Shown: positions 7,488 through 16,761, counted from the stretch's first letter. The stretch is 35,005 nt of DNA from Microcystis aeruginosa LEGE 91341 (GCF_015206885.1 NZ_JADEXY010000030.1:1-35005); one strand, 5' to 3'. Numbers and translations are program-made. Notes: generated by a model not told the origin, from the letters alone.

Positions 7488-7496
7488 CCCAAAAGG
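7488..7496. repeat. Right copy of 9-bp direct repeat
   Basis: CCCAAAAGG in the same orientation as 5241-5249, directly outside the right arm. Confidence 0.6.
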
Positions 7497-7572
7497 AAAA
7501 CCTGTTAATTTCCATTTTTGAGCCTCCGGTTCAGAAGATTGGTATGAGATTTAACGTTGAAAAATCTCCCTT

Positions 7573-8217
7573 TTATTTTTTCAACTGACTTCTTACCCAA
7601 TTCCGAAACGCTTTTACTAAGTCTAGGTAATCTGTCTGGCCAGCTTGTGGTAAAAATATAGCAAGTTCTAAGATGGGTAAATTAGGAAAAAACTGACTGG
7701 TTGGGGAGGTGATATAAGTGCCATTTTGTAATTGTTGGATGACCAGAGATTCCCCATCATAAACCCAAACCTCTGCTACACCTAGATCTGCATAAACCTG
7801 AAGGCGATTTTGAGAACTGCTGGTGACATCAATTTCTATGACTAAATCTGGTGCAGGGTCTTCATTTAAGTCCAGTAGCTTTTTCCCCCGAACCGCCTCA
7901 ATATTATCAATGTAAAAGCATTCATCTGGTTCTGCACCACTCAATTTAGGGCGTTTAAAGGTGGTAGAACCAAGGGGATAAATCGGGACTACTGATTCTT
8001 CCGCTAGGGTTTCGACAAAGCGACCGATGAGGGTTTTACTAAATTCGTGTTCTGGGGAAGGAGCCATGATTTCTAAATTGCCACGATTGTAGGTCAGCCG
8101 CAGACGGCGATCGCTCATTTCTTCTAGCAGCGTTTCGTAGGTTTCCCAGCTAATCCCTGACAGGTGAATTATTTCAGCCGGTGGTGCGGGCAGTGTTACA
8201 GTCATAGATTCAAGCAA
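7573..8217 (-). CDS. Uma2 (DUF820) family putative restriction-like endonuclease
   Basis: A 214-residue protein of a family strongly expanded in filamentous and bloom-forming cyanobacteria. The N-terminal part has the usual W-x-x-Y-E-x-L-L and RGNLEIMAPSPEHE segments. The PD-(D/E)XK-like core includes EPDECFYI (Asp98) and PDLVIEIDVTSSSQNRL (Asp124, Glu128). As in many cyanobacterial members, the lysine after the acidic pair is not evident. The biological role of these proteins is unsettled. The gene is upstream-adjacent to the actM unit's right end and lies 54 bp downstream of clpB on the same strand, so readthrough from clpB is possible. Confidence 0.85.
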   Translation of the reverse strand: MLESMTVTLPAPPAEIIHLSGISWETYETLLEEMSDRRLRLTYNRGNLEIMAPSPEHEFSKTLIGRFVETLAEESVVPIYPLGSTTFKRPKLSGAEPDECFYIDNIEAVRGKKLLDLNEDPAPDLVIEIDVTSSSQNRLQVYADLGVAEVWVYDGESLVIQQLQNGTYITSPTSQFFPNLPILELAIFLPQAGQTDYLDLVKAFRNWVRSQLKK

Positions 8218-8271
8218 AAATCCCCTGCTTCCATAATAATCAAAGGGTGAGCATGGCCCACCCTTACTTAA

Positions 8272-10890
8272 TTAAGCAGTTACTACCGGAGAAGCTAACC
8301 GTTTAAAGGTCAATCTTTCATCGGCCACATCGACAAAAATCGTGTCTCCCCCTTTGAATTCGCCGCGCAGAATTGCCTTAGCGATCGGAGTTTCCACATA
8401 TCTTTGTACTGCCCGTTTTAGGGGTCGCGCACCGTACACTGGATCGTAACCAATTTCTGCTAGATAATCGAGGGCAATATCGGCAAATTTCAGGGCTATT
8501 TTTTGTTCCATCAAGCGAGCGCTGAGATTGGCTATCTGTAGTTTGACAATCGATCGCAGTTGTGCTTTCTGTAAACTATGGAAAATGATCGTTTCATCGA
8601 TACGATTGAGGAATTCGGGACGGAAACTATTCCGCATTGCTTCCATCACCCGCGCCTGCATTTCTTCATAACGAGACTCATCACCAGCCACGTCTAAAAT
8701 GTATTGAGAACCGATATTACTGGTCATAATAATGATGGTATTTTTGAAATCAACCAGATGACCTTGAGAGTCGGTTAAGCGCCCATCGTCAAGGATTTGT
8801 AACATAACGTTAAAAACGTCGGGATGGGCTTTTTCAATCTCATCAAAGAGGATGACAGAGTAGGGACGGCGCCGGATTGCCTCGGTTAATTGGCCTCCTT
8901 CATCGTAGCCGACGTATCCCGGAGGCGCACCCATGAGACGGGAAACGCTGTGTTTTTCCATGTATTCCGACATATCGATGCGAACTAGAGCCTCTTCCGT
9001 GTCAAAGAGATTGCGCGCTAAAGCTTTCGCCAATTCTGTCTTACCAACCCCCGTCGGACCGAGGAAAATAAAGCTGGCCGTGGGACGGTTGGGATCCGAT
9101 AAACCAGCGCGGGAACGTTGAATCGCTTCGGCTACGGCTGTGACTGCTTCCTCTTGACCGATGACACTTTCGTGTAATTCGTCTTCCAGATTGAGGAGTT
9201 TTTCTTTTTCCGATTCGATTAATTTATTGAGAGGAATTCCCGTCCATTTCGAGATAATTTCGGCGATATCCGATTCGAGAACTTCTTCCCTTAATAAACT
9301 TTTACCGGTGGTTTGTTTGTCAGCTAATTGGGTTTCTAGGGCGGACATTTGGCGCTGCAGATCGGTTAATTTTCCGAACTTTAATTCGGCGGCGCGATTA
9401 TAATCATAATCTCGTTCGGCCTGTTGGATTTCTAGATTAACTTGTTCGATCGCTTCTTTAACGCCACGAACTTTATCGATAATCTCTTTTTCTCCTTGCC
9501 ATTGGGCATTTAATCCCGATTGTTCTTCCTTGAGGTTAGCCAGTTCTTTTTCTAACTTTTCTAACCGTTCTCGCGAAGCTGGATCGTATTCCCGTTGTAG
9601 GGAAAGTCTTTCCATTTCTAGCTGGAGAATTTTGCGATCAATTTCATCGAGTTCTTCCGGTTTAGAGGTGATTTCCATCTTCAATTTGGCCGCCGCTTCA
9701 TCAACTAAATCAATGGCCTTATCGGGCAAAAAGCGATCGCTAATATAACGATTAGAAAGCAGTGCCGCTGCCACTAAAGCATTATCGGCAATTTTCACCC
9801 CATGATGCACCTCATAACGTTCTTTAAGACCGCGAAGAATTGAAATAGTATCGACCACATTTGGTTCATCCACTAAAACCTCTTGGAAGCGTCTTTCTAA
9901 TGCCGCATCTTTTTCGATATATTTGCGGTACTCATCGAGGGTAGTGGCCCCAATACAACGCAATTCACCCCGGGCTAACATTGGTTTTAATAAATTGCCC
10001 GCATCCATTGCCCCTTGAGTGGCTCCCGCACCTACAACGGTATGAATTTCATCAATAAACATGATGATATTGCCTTGGGACTCGGTGACTTCTTTGAGGA
10101 CAGCTTTTAATCTTTCCTCAAACTCTCCGCGATATTTTGCTCCCGCAATTAAGCCACCTAAATCGAGAGAAATGAGAGTACGATCTAACAGAGATTCTGG
10201 CACATCACGGTTAATAATCCGCTGGGCTAATCCTTCGACAATGGCTGTTTTTCCTACTCCCGGTTCTCCGATTAAAACCGGGTTATTTTTAGTTCTGCGA
10301 GAGAGAATTTGAATCGTGCGACGGATTTCGTCATCCCGTCCAATTACGGGGTCTAATTTACCTTCTCGTGCCAATTGGGTGAGATCTCGCCCGTATTTTT
10401 CTAGGGCTTCATATTTGCCTTCTGGATTCTGATCGGTCACTTTTTGACTACCTCTGACTTGTTGAATAATTTCTTTGAGTTTGCTTTCGGTAAGTCCGAA
10501 TTCTTGAAAAATATTTTTACCGAAGCGATCATCTTTAGCGTAACCTAAAATCAAATGCTCGATCGAGATAAAGTCATCTCCAAATTCTCGGCGATAATTT
10601 TCCGCTCGATCGAGTAAACTATCTAAACTACGACCTAAATAAATCGAGTCACCGGGGTTAGATATTTTCGGTTGACGACGGATAAAGTCATCGGTTCGAT
10701 CCCGCAAACGGGCTAGACTAATATTAGCTTTACTAAAGACACTGCCCGCTAATCCCTCCTGTTCAAGAAGGGCTTTCATTAGATGTTCGCTTTCGATTTG
10801 TTGCTGGCTGTTCTGTTTGGCAATGTCCGGCGTTTTGACGATTGCCTCCCAAGCTTTTTCCGTAAATTGTTGTGGATTGGTTGGCTGCAT
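8272..10890 (-). CDS. clpB: ClpB disaggregase (Hsp100)
   Basis: An 872-residue cytosolic AAA+ hexameric chaperone that threads aggregated proteins together with DnaK. Its order is an N-domain (1-145); NBD1 with Walker A GEPGVGKT at 208-215 and Walker B MFIDEIH; a middle-domain coiled coil (about 410-530) rich in Glu/Arg/Leu; and NBD2 with a second Walker [10 protein letters not shown] near 610, plus [13 protein letters not shown] and the C-terminal [14 protein letters not shown]. It has no ClpP-binding IGF loop. The length is normal. Cyanobacteria carry two ClpB paralogues, and I cannot tell which this is. No CIRCE-type inverted repeat is visible in the upstream region. Confidence 0.97.
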   Translation of the reverse strand: MQPTNPQQFTEKAWEAIVKTPDIAKQNSQQQIESEHLMKALLEQEGLAGSVFSKANISLARLRDRTDDFIRRQPKISNPGDSIYLGRSLDSLLDRAENYRREFGDDFISIEHLILGYAKDDRFGKNIFQEFGLTESKLKEIIQQVRGSQKVTDQNPEGKYEALEKYGRDLTQLAREGKLDPVIGRDDEIRRTIQILSRRTKNNPVLIGEPGVGKTAIVEGLAQRIINRDVPESLLDRTLISLDLGGLIAGAKYRGEFEERLKAVLKEVTESQGNIIMFIDEIHTVVGAGATQGAMDAGNLLKPMLARGELRCIGATTLDEYRKYIEKDAALERRFQEVLVDEPNVVDTISILRGLKERYEVHHGVKIADNALVAAALLSNRYISDRFLPDKAIDLVDEAAAKLKMEITSKPEELDEIDRKILQLEMERLSLQREYDPASRERLEKLEKELANLKEEQSGLNAQWQGEKEIIDKVRGVKEAIEQVNLEIQQAERDYDYNRAAELKFGKLTDLQRQMSALETQLADKQTTGKSLLREEVLESDIAEIISKWTGIPLNKLIESEKEKLLNLEDELHESVIGQEEAVTAVAEAIQRSRAGLSDPNRPTASFIFLGPTGVGKTELAKALARNLFDTEEALVRIDMSEYMEKHSVSRLMGAPPGYVGYDEGGQLTEAIRRRPYSVILFDEIEKAHPDVFNVMLQILDDGRLTDSQGHLVDFKNTIIIMTSNIGSQYILDVAGDESRYEEMQARVMEAMRNSFRPEFLNRIDETIIFHSLQKAQLRSIVKLQIANLSARLMEQKIALKFADIALDYLAEIGYDPVYGARPLKRAVQRYVETPIAKAILRGEFKGGDTIFVDVADERLTFKRLASPVVTA

Positions 10891-11133
10891 TTTCTATAAG
10901 AGATTACTTTTATACCCTAGAGATTATTCTAGATTGACCGGTTTGTCGGCTCCTAGGGGCTTACCGTACCTAGTTCAGGGGGATTTCCCCTCAATGGTGC
11001 GATTTAAGCGGCTAAAGTTTATAAGCTGTCAGGGATTTAAACTGCGTCTTGGAAATTTTAGTACAAATGCTCGAACTTTCAACCAAGCTAAAATCTTAAT
11101 TATTAAAGATGTTCACTGATGACTGATTACTGA

Positions 11134-11192
11134 TACTAAATCCAGTTATAAAAAACTGATTATTTATTCTCCGTTTTGCCTTTTGCATGAGT
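11134..11192 (-). repeat. Dispersed intergenic repeat, copy 1
   Basis: On the minus strand this reads ACTCATGCAAAAGG, then GAATAAATAATCAGT, then GGATTTAGTAT with short gaps. The same series occurs on the plus strand at 16595-16648, giving two inverted copies about 5.5 kb apart. Confidence 0.6.
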
Positions 11193-11225
11193 AGAAAACG
11201 GGTTTCTCAAAGAAACCCGTTTTCT
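11193..11225 (-). terminator. Perfect 15-bp hairpin downstream of the transketolase-like gene
   Basis: AGAAAACGGGTTTCT (11193-11207) and AGAAACCCGTTTTCT (11211-11225) form a perfect stem with a 3-nt loop. It lies about 120 bp past the stop of the minus-strand transketolase-like gene. The stem ends in TTTTCT but lacks a long T-run, so a terminator is likely but not certain. Confidence 0.55.
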
Positions 11226-11261
11226 GTGCGTTACTCAACGGATTTGATATGATTACTACTC

Positions 11262-11324
11262 ACTGATTACTGATTACTGATGACTGATGACTGATTACTG
11301 ATAACTGATAACTGATAACTGATA
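11262..11324. repeat. Heptanucleotide tandem repeat (ACTGATN x 9)
   Basis: Nine consecutive 7-bp units of the form ACTGAT plus T, G or A. This is the short tandemly repeated (STRR) type typical of cyanobacteria. A shorter array of three units lies at 11115-11135. Confidence 0.92.
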
Positions 11325-11346
11325 AAAGCCCACCCTAAAATACCAT

Positions 11347-13248
11347 CTAAGCGATTAAAGATTTAACTTTACTAATGATACCAACTGGGTCGATACCTTG
11401 GTGGGGGAATTGTTCCCATAAACCGCCACAACCTTCATGGTGAGTACCGATATAGGCATATTTAGGAGTTAAACCGCGTTCGAGTAACCAAGAACCATAA
11501 CGGCTACCTAAACCCGTGCGACGGTTAAATGCTTCTACCACTAAAACAAAGGGAGAATTACCAACTTTAGCGATAATTTCTTCATCCACCCCATTGAGAG
11601 TCGGTTTATTAATTAAACCCACGTCGATCCCTTCTTGTTTTAGACGTTCCACTGCATCTAAAGCGCGGTATAAACCATCGCCAAAGCTGATGATATAACC
11701 GGCAGTGCCTTCTCGAATTACTTCATCTTTTCCGGGGACAAAGGTATAACCATCGGCAAAGAAATTATGACCGTTAGTATCAAGAATATTGGGAGTTTTA
11801 GAACGAGTCGAGAAGATAAAACGTAAACCGGGTTGATGGAAAGTTGCCTCGACACAAGCGGTCATTTGTGCCGCATCGGCCGGGAAATAAAGACGGGTTT
11901 CGTAACCGTCATCGAGTCCATTATCGGCAAAGAAATTATTCAAACCAAAGTGACAGGTATTATCTGCCATGTCATCGATACCAGAATGGGAAAAATGACA
12001 TAAAAGATTAGAATAATTCAAGCGGGCCATGGTGATTTCAGAAATACACATTTCTAGAAAAGCGGCAAAGGTGGCGAAAATTCCCTGTTTACCTTTTTCC
12101 ATCCCAAAACCAGCGGCCGCCGAAAGATTGCCCCGTTCCATAATACCGGAAGGAATAAACACTTCGGGATGTTTATCGTGGATAATTTTTAAACCGCAGG
12201 AACCCTCTAAATCGCTATCTACTACTAATACCTTAGCCTTGCGTTCTTCCTCGCTCATTTTGCCTAAAAGACTGACTACCGCTTCGCCGAAAACGTTGCG
12301 GTTAGAACCCCATTTATCCCCAGAACCGAGGAATTTATAGTCATTAGAAGGCTTCTTAATACTGTTGAGATATTCCACGGCGGCACTGTGTCCTTTTGCC
12401 TCTAAATATTTTAAAGCCAAGGGGACAGAAATCACATCATGACCGTGGTTAGAACCTTCTAAACCTTCAATTCCGGGACACATGGGACGTTTATTAATAA
12501 TCGCAATCGGGCCAGGAGTATTAATTGCTTCACAGATGTTGCGATACAAACTATCGATATCTTCCCCATCTCCCACTAACACTTTTAGTCCATGGCCGGT
12601 GAGAGTTTTGGCCACATCATAACCGGGTAAATATTTGGAAGGATTACCAGCAATCGTCACATCATTATCATCAATAATCAGCTTAACATTGATGTGTTGA
12701 GCCACGGCTAAACGGGCAGCTTCTGCGTCATTGCCTTCCTGTTGAGAACCATCGGAACCTAAACAAAAAACGGTTTTTCCGGAGTTAGCTAAAGCGACAC
12801 CGTTAACGTAGGGCCACATATGTCCTAAACGGCCAGAACTAAATTTGACACCGGGGGTTAATCCTAATTCCGGGTGTCCGGGAAGTTTAGAATTGGCCTC
12901 GCGGTAGTGCATTAATTGTTCTGCGGGTAAAGAACCTTCTAACGCAGACATGAGATATTGAGTACCGACGCGGTGTCCTGCTTCATCGAAGAATATTGGT
13001 ACAAATTGACTAGGTTGACTGCGGAAAAGAGCATCGAGAATCACCACTTCCGGGACGGTATCGTAGGGGCCGCCGGTGTGTCCACCCACACCCCGGGCTG
13101 CACCCGTGGCAGTAAAAAAGATGATAGCATCGCGACAGAGTTGGATATTGGCTTTTAGGGCGCTTCTTTGGTCGTCGGTGAGGGTGGGGTTACTGGGGTC
13201 GAGACTGATGGGTTTATAGGCACTCAAATCGATGGGAAAGGTTGTCAT
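11347..13248 (-). CDS. Transketolase-like thiamine-diphosphate enzyme
   Basis: A 633-residue protein with the transketolase domain order. The N-terminal ThDP domain contains GGHTGGPYDT (55-64), LPGHPELGLTPGV, SSGRLGHMWPYVNG and the Mg/ThDP-binding pair GSDG (164-167) ... DDNDVTIAG (193-201). A pyrimidine-binding domain around 320-490 follows, with a C-terminal domain containing FGDGLYRALDAVERL and VEAFNRRTGLGSRYG. Several positions differ from Calvin-cycle transketolase (for example GSDGSQQEG rather than GDGxxxEG), and the middle resembles phosphoketolase in places. The exact substrate is therefore uncertain, and it is probably not the cell's main tktA. The ATG at 13248 fits. The gene is divergent from hypC. 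Confidence 0.75.
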   Translation of the reverse strand: MTTFPIDLSAYKPISLDPSNPTLTDDQRSALKANIQLCRDAIIFFTATGAARGVGGHTGGPYDTVPEVVILDALFRSQPSQFVPIFFDEAGHRVGTQYLMSALEGSLPAEQLMHYREANSKLPGHPELGLTPGVKFSSGRLGHMWPYVNGVALANSGKTVFCLGSDGSQQEGNDAEAARLAVAQHINVKLIIDDNDVTIAGNPSKYLPGYDVAKTLTGHGLKVLVGDGEDIDSLYRNICEAINTPGPIAIINKRPMCPGIEGLEGSNHGHDVISVPLALKYLEAKGHSAAVEYLNSIKKPSNDYKFLGSGDKWGSNRNVFGEAVVSLLGKMSEEERKAKVLVVDSDLEGSCGLKIIHDKHPEVFIPSGIMERGNLSAAAGFGMEKGKQGIFATFAAFLEMCISEITMARLNYSNLLCHFSHSGIDDMADNTCHFGLNNFFADNGLDDGYETRLYFPADAAQMTACVEATFHQPGLRFIFSTRSKTPNILDTNGHNFFADGYTFVPGKDEVIREGTAGYIISFGDGLYRALDAVERLKQEGIDVGLINKPTLNGVDEEIIAKVGNSPFVLVVEAFNRRTGLGSRYGSWLLERGLTPKYAYIGTHHEGCGGLWEQFPHQGIDPVGIISKVKSLIA

Positions 13249-13614
13249 CGTAGATTTTCCTTAATGTAGAGAAATAACTATAGTCAGGGAAATCATAGCC
13301 TAGAATGTCACCCGATCGATTGATTGAATAATTTCTTATCATTGGTGTAGTCCCTAATACAAAAGTTTTACCCCTGCTGGGATAGCGTCCACGGTCCGGG
13401 ACGGGGGAAATCTTAAAAAAGATAGGAGAAAAAAAGCTGTTCTTGAGGGCAATAGTCCAGAATGGCAGGTAGGACTAAGTTAAAAGGATAACCTTTGACT
13501 GTATAGCGTTTCTTAGAGGGATGAAGTATGACCTAATTCTCGGTTGATATTACTGCAACCTCTAGCCCAAAAATCAGCGCATAATTAACAAAAACTAGAT
13601 TTAAGGTAAAAACT
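13249..13614. other. Divergent intergenic region, transketolase-like gene / hypC
   Basis: A 366-bp region that must hold promoters for both flanking genes. The only structured signal I see is the GTA-N8-TAC element with a spaced TAN3T box listed separately. No open frame of interest is present. Confidence 0.5.
13347..13388 (+). promoter_or_regulatory. Possible NtcA-activated promoter for hypC-hypD
   Basis: GTAGTCCCTAATAC at 13347-13360 is a perfect GTA-N8-TAC. After 22 nt, TAGCGT at 13383-13388 fits the TAN3T -10 box at the spacing typical of NtcA-activated promoters. The 5' leader to hypC would be about 220 nt. GTA-N8-TAC alone is common by chance; the spacing and intergenic position raise its value. 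Confidence 0.4.
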
Positions 13615-13878
13615 ATGTGTTTAGGCATACCGGGACAAATTACGGCAATTATTGATGAAAACCATCATCTCGCTCTCGTCGATGTGGGGGGTGTAAAAAG
13701 AGAAGTAAATATTACTTGCATTGTTGATGAAGACCATCCTGCTAATACTTGTGTAGGGGATTGGGTATTAGTTCATGTGGGTTTTGCTATGAATCGAATC
13801 GATGAAGATGAGGCGCAAGAAACCTTAAATTTATTAACACAATTAGCAGAATTAGAGGCAGAATTTAATCATAATTAA
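13615..13878 (+). CDS. hypC: HypC/HybG-type hydrogenase maturation chaperone
   Basis: An 87-residue protein beginning MCLGIPGQI. Cys2 is the residue that carries the Fe(CN)2CO precursor together with HypD and later contacts the hydrogenase large subunit precursor. The rest is an OB-fold typical of the family (ALVDVGGVKREVNI, VGDWVLVHVGFAM, then an acidic C-terminal helix). The length is normal. A modest AAGG lies at 13603-13606. It precedes hypD by 116 bp on the same strand, and the two encoded proteins form a complex, which supports both calls. In Microcystis the client would be the bidirectional NiFe hydrogenase encoded elsewhere. Confidence 0.95.
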   Translation: MCLGIPGQITAIIDENHHLALVDVGGVKREVNITCIVDEDHPANTCVGDWVLVHVGFAMNRIDEDEAQETLNLLTQLAELEAEFNHN

Positions 13879-13994
13879 TGTTCTTAAAGTAGTCACCCAT
13901 AAATTAATGCTGTTGTCTATCTCTAAGAAATGTAGATTACGGCAATTATTACTGACTACCGACAGCTAAAAATGATAATTAAAGGAGATAAACT

Positions 13995-15101
13995 ATGAAA
14001 TACGTTGATGAATTTCGTGATCCAGTTAAAGCGGCAGGATTAATTCAACAAATTGAACAATTATCGATAAGAATCTCTGAAAAGCGGGAAAAAGTTACTA
14101 AAATTATGGAGGTTTGTGGAGGTCATACCCACTCAATTTTTAGATACGGTATCGAGGCAATACTTCCGGAAACTATCGAATTAATTCATGGTCCTGGATG
14201 TCCCGTTTGTGTGATGCCGCGAGGTCGTTTAGATGATGCCATTTTTCTCGCACAACAACCGAACGTAATTCTGACAACTTTTGGCGATACTATGCGTGTC
14301 CCCGGTTCCCATTTGAGTCTGCTGCAAGCGCGAGCAAAAGGTGATGATATTCGTATGGTTTATTCTCCTCGCGATGCTTTAAAAATTGCCAGAGAAAATC
14401 TCGATAAAGAAGTAATATTTTTAGCATTAGGTTTTGAAACAACCGTTCCTAGCACAGCTTTAACTGTTTTAGAAGCGCAAAGAGATGGCATCACTAATTT
14501 TAGTTTATTTTCCAATCATGTGGTGATTATTCCTGCTCTGAAAGCTTTGTTAGATAACCCAGATTTACAGTTAGACGGTTTTGTTGGTCCCGGTCATGTC
14601 AGCATGGTAATTGGCACAGAACCCTATCAAGTTATTGCCCAAGAATATCATAAACCTGTGGTAGTTTCTGGGTTTGAACCTTTGGATATTCTCCAATCAA
14701 TTTGGATGGTATTAAAACAATTAGATGAGCAGAGATGTGAGATCGAAAATCAGTACGATCGAGTGGTACAAAATCAAGGAAATAGAGTCGCTTTATCGGC
14801 AATCAAGCAAGTTTTTGAACTGCGGGATCAGTTTGAATGGCGAGGTTTAGGAGAAATTGCACAAGGAGGGTTAAAACTGCGGGATGAGTACAGTAATTTT
14901 GATGCGGAGAAAAAATTTACCCTACCCAATCAGCGTGTTAAAGATCACAAAGCTTGTCAGTGTGGCGAAATTCTTAAAGGTGTTTTAAAACCCTGGGAAT
15001 GTAAAGTATTTGGTACTGCTTGCACTCCCGAACATCCCATCGGTACTTGTATGGTTTCTAGTGAAGGTGCTTGTGCCGCTTATTATAAGTATGGTAAGTA
15101 G
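13995..15101 (+). CDS. hypD: HypD hydrogenase maturation protein
   Basis: A 368-residue iron-sulfur protein that works with HypC in assembling the Fe(CN)2CO moiety of NiFe hydrogenases. Diagnostic motifs are CGGHTH at 41-46, GPGCPVCVMP with Cys69 and Cys72, FGDTMRVPG and FVGPGHVS. The C-terminal cysteine set for the [4Fe-4S] cluster (CQCGEILKG ... CTPEHPIGTCMVSSEGACAAYY) is also present. A strong ribosome-binding site AAAGGAGAT is at 13981-13989. The length is as expected and all key cysteines are present. Confidence 0.97.
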   Translation: MKYVDEFRDPVKAAGLIQQIEQLSIRISEKREKVTKIMEVCGGHTHSIFRYGIEAILPETIELIHGPGCPVCVMPRGRLDDAIFLAQQPNVILTTFGDTMRVPGSHLSLLQARAKGDDIRMVYSPRDALKIARENLDKEVIFLALGFETTVPSTALTVLEAQRDGITNFSLFSNHVVIIPALKALLDNPDLQLDGFVGPGHVSMVIGTEPYQVIAQEYHKPVVVSGFEPLDILQSIWMVLKQLDEQRCEIENQYDRVVQNQGNRVALSAIKQVFELRDQFEWRGLGEIAQGGLKLRDEYSNFDAEKKFTLPNQRVKDHKACQCGEILKGVLKPWECKVFGTACTPEHPIGTCMVSSEGACAAYYKYGK

Positions 15102-15125
15102 TCGTGCAAAATTAATTTCCTAGTC

Positions 15126-15174
<49 letters not shown>

Positions 15175-15375
15175 CTATTAGGGATCGGATTTGAGTTTTC
15201 AGTTCACTGTTTCCTCACACCAGAAGTCTGACGGAGTAGTGGCTTAGATGTGTAATTAATTTTGCTTAGGTACTTAGAAATTAGTAAATTTTTTTACTGA
15301 TTAAGGTTCCTTTCCGGTGAGGAAACGCTAGAATTATCACCAGAAGAAATTAACAATCTCTCGGTAATAAAAAAG

Positions 15376-15729
15376 ATGAAAATCAAAAATAATCTGGGTT
15401 TATTTGGCTTAACTACCTCTCTACTGCTAATTATCGCTTCGGAAATCGTTCTTGCTTCTCAAGAACAAACCCTAGAACTGCAACCAAGTCAACCCCCCAG
15501 CACCGATTTTTTCAAACCCGTCACCAATCTAATTAAAGATTTAAACCATCAGGGAGTAACCATCACCGATCCCAATGATCCCATGGCGGTGCGCTACCGA
15601 GTCAATTCCCCCTGTCGCGGTTGTGCGGTTTATCTAGGCACGGGAGTTGCCAATCCTCGCACCCAGACTAATAATAATGGCATGGGAATCAATTTTGGTC
15701 TTGGTTTCACCATGCCTTTTTCACCCTAA
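15376..15729 (+). CDS. Small secreted protein of unknown function
   Basis: A 117-residue protein with a clear Sec signal peptide: a basic start (MKIKNN), a hydrophobic core (LGLFGLTTSLLLIIASEIVL) and probable cleavage after VLASQ. The mature part has a CRGC pair near residues 78-81 and a glycine/asparagine-rich C-terminus ending FGLGFTMPFSP. The final phenylalanine-rich strand resembles an outer-membrane-directed end, but the protein is too short to be a barrel. I do not recognise a family. The frame stays open some codons upstream, but this ATG gives the signal peptide. The stop overlaps that of the convergent HNH gene by a few bases. Confidence 0.65.
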   Translation: MKIKNNLGLFGLTTSLLLIIASEIVLASQEQTLELQPSQPPSTDFFKPVTNLIKDLNHQGVTITDPNDPMAVRYRVNSPCRGCAVYLGTGVANPRTQTNNNGMGINFGLGFTMPFSP

Positions 15730-16223
15730 ATACCGATGACATATTTACGCCATTCGTGATTGTGATTCTCCCTGGTGTGCTTTAATAGCTCAAAGTGGAG
15801 ACTGCTGTAGGGACGACGGGGTTGGGCGCGTAGGGACATATTGGCCTCTTTTGGTGTACGATTGCCCTTATGCACATTACAACGCACACAAGCCGCCACT
15901 AAATTCTCCCAAGTATCACCCCCTCCGCGAGAACGGGGAATCACATGATCGATGGTTAATTGTTCACCTCGGTAGAGACAGTATTGACAGGTGTGATGAT
16001 CTCGTTCGAGAATATTACGACGGGTTAAAGGAATTTCCTTGTAGGGAACACGGACGTATTGCCTAAGACGGATAACGGAAGGTAGGGGTAAGTCACGACA
16101 AACCACTTTTCCGTTATGTTCTAGGGATTCAGCTTTTCCTTTCAACAACAAAACGATCGCGCGCCGCCAACTGGTAATATTTAGCGGTTCGTAGGAAGCA
16201 TTCAACACGAGAACCTTGCTCAT
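15726..16223 (-). CDS. HNH endonuclease family protein
   Basis: A 165-residue protein when started at ATG 16223 (MSKVLVLNASYEPLNI, the usual start in this cyanobacterial family). A GTG at 16265 would add 14 residues and is less likely. The HNH centre is complete. Zinc ligands are C79-x2-C82 and C112-x2-C115, the catalytic His is in DHVIPRSRGG (Asp92-His93), and N107 and the NxH at 116-118 are present. The genuine substrate is unknown. These stand-alone HNH proteins are widespread and conserved in cyanobacteria, so it need not be selfish. A 48-bp piece of this gene is copied at 29115-29162. Confidence 0.88.
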   Translation of the reverse strand: MSKVLVLNASYEPLNITSWRRAIVLLLKGKAESLEHNGKVVCRDLPLPSVIRLRQYVRVPYKEIPLTRRNILERDHHTCQYCLYRGEQLTIDHVIPRSRGGGDTWENLVAACVRCNVHKGNRTPKEANMSLRAQPRRPYSSLHFELLKHTRENHNHEWRKYVIGI

Positions 16224-16400
16224 AGGTGTCTGGAGATCGCTTGAATTTACCCCGAATGGTAACACAGATCCCTGGGATTGGAACCTATTACACTAAATCG
16301 GTTGAGTATAGATATGGTAGGGTGCGTGTTTGTGGCGATTATCTCTGATAAAAACCTAAATTAACAATCGGCTGTAACACATCAACTTCATCATTAAATT

Positions 16401-16526
16401 GGTGCGTTACGCTTTGGCTAACGCACCCTACGATATTAAATTGGTGCGTTACGCTTTGGCTAACGCACCCTACGATATTAAATTGGTGCGTTACGCTTTG
16501 GCTAACGCACCCTACGATTTATGTTT
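16401..16526. repeat. Three tandem 42-bp palindromic units
   Basis: Units start at 16401, 16443 and 16485. Each contains GGTGCGTTA paired with TAACGCACC around a short loop, followed by CCTACGAT and an AT-rich spacer. The first two units are identical; the third diverges in the spacer only. A degenerate relative is found at 28826-28942. Confidence 0.92.
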
Positions 16527-16594
16527 TTGTTTGTGGCGATTATCTCTGATAAAAACCAAAAGCCGTTGAGTATAGGCTACATATCAGGACAGGC

Positions 16595-16648
16595 ACTCAT
16601 GCAAAAGGGGGAATAAATAATCAGTCTTTTAATAACCGGATTTAGTAT
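16595..16648 (+). repeat. Dispersed intergenic repeat, copy 2
   Basis: ACTCATGCAAAAGG, then GAATAAATAATCAGT, then GGATTTAGTAT: the same order as the minus strand of 11134-11192, with a few substitutions and one short gap. Confidence 0.6.
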
Positions 16649-16761
16649 GAACTCTCAAAAATTAATTATGCAATAACTCTAATCATATTATTGAAAACGG
16701 ATTTAATATAATTAGCAAAACTAATGATATATATATATATATGCAAATAATTTATATATAA

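Larger units (their letters stand above)
10891..11346. other. Intergenic region rich in repeats
   Basis: This 456-bp gap between clpB and the transketolase-like gene contains no gene I can support. It holds three ACTGATN heptamers (11115-11135), an intergenic repeat copy (11134-11192), a perfect 15-bp hairpin (11193-11225), and nine more ACTGATN heptamers (11262-11324). The clpB promoter should lie in 10891-10990 on the minus strand, but no clear hexamer pair is visible. Confidence 0.6.

Noticed and set aside
10891-10990. CIRCE/HrcA operator before clpB
   Set aside because: No TTAGCACTC-N9-GAGTGCTAA-like inverted repeat was found; only a short CTAGA/TCTAG pair.
10817-11119. Plus-strand frame over the clpB start and upstream region
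   Set aside because: Starts inside clpB on the opposite strand, crosses its promoter area and shows no domain.
11262-11324. CRISPR array
   Set aside because: The 7-bp units are directly adjacent with no spacers; the other repeat arrays likewise lack unique spacers.
16727-16742. AT tract as a replication origin
   Set aside because: An (AT)8 microsatellite without DnaA-box clusters or origin-linked genes; better seen as promoter-upstream sequence.
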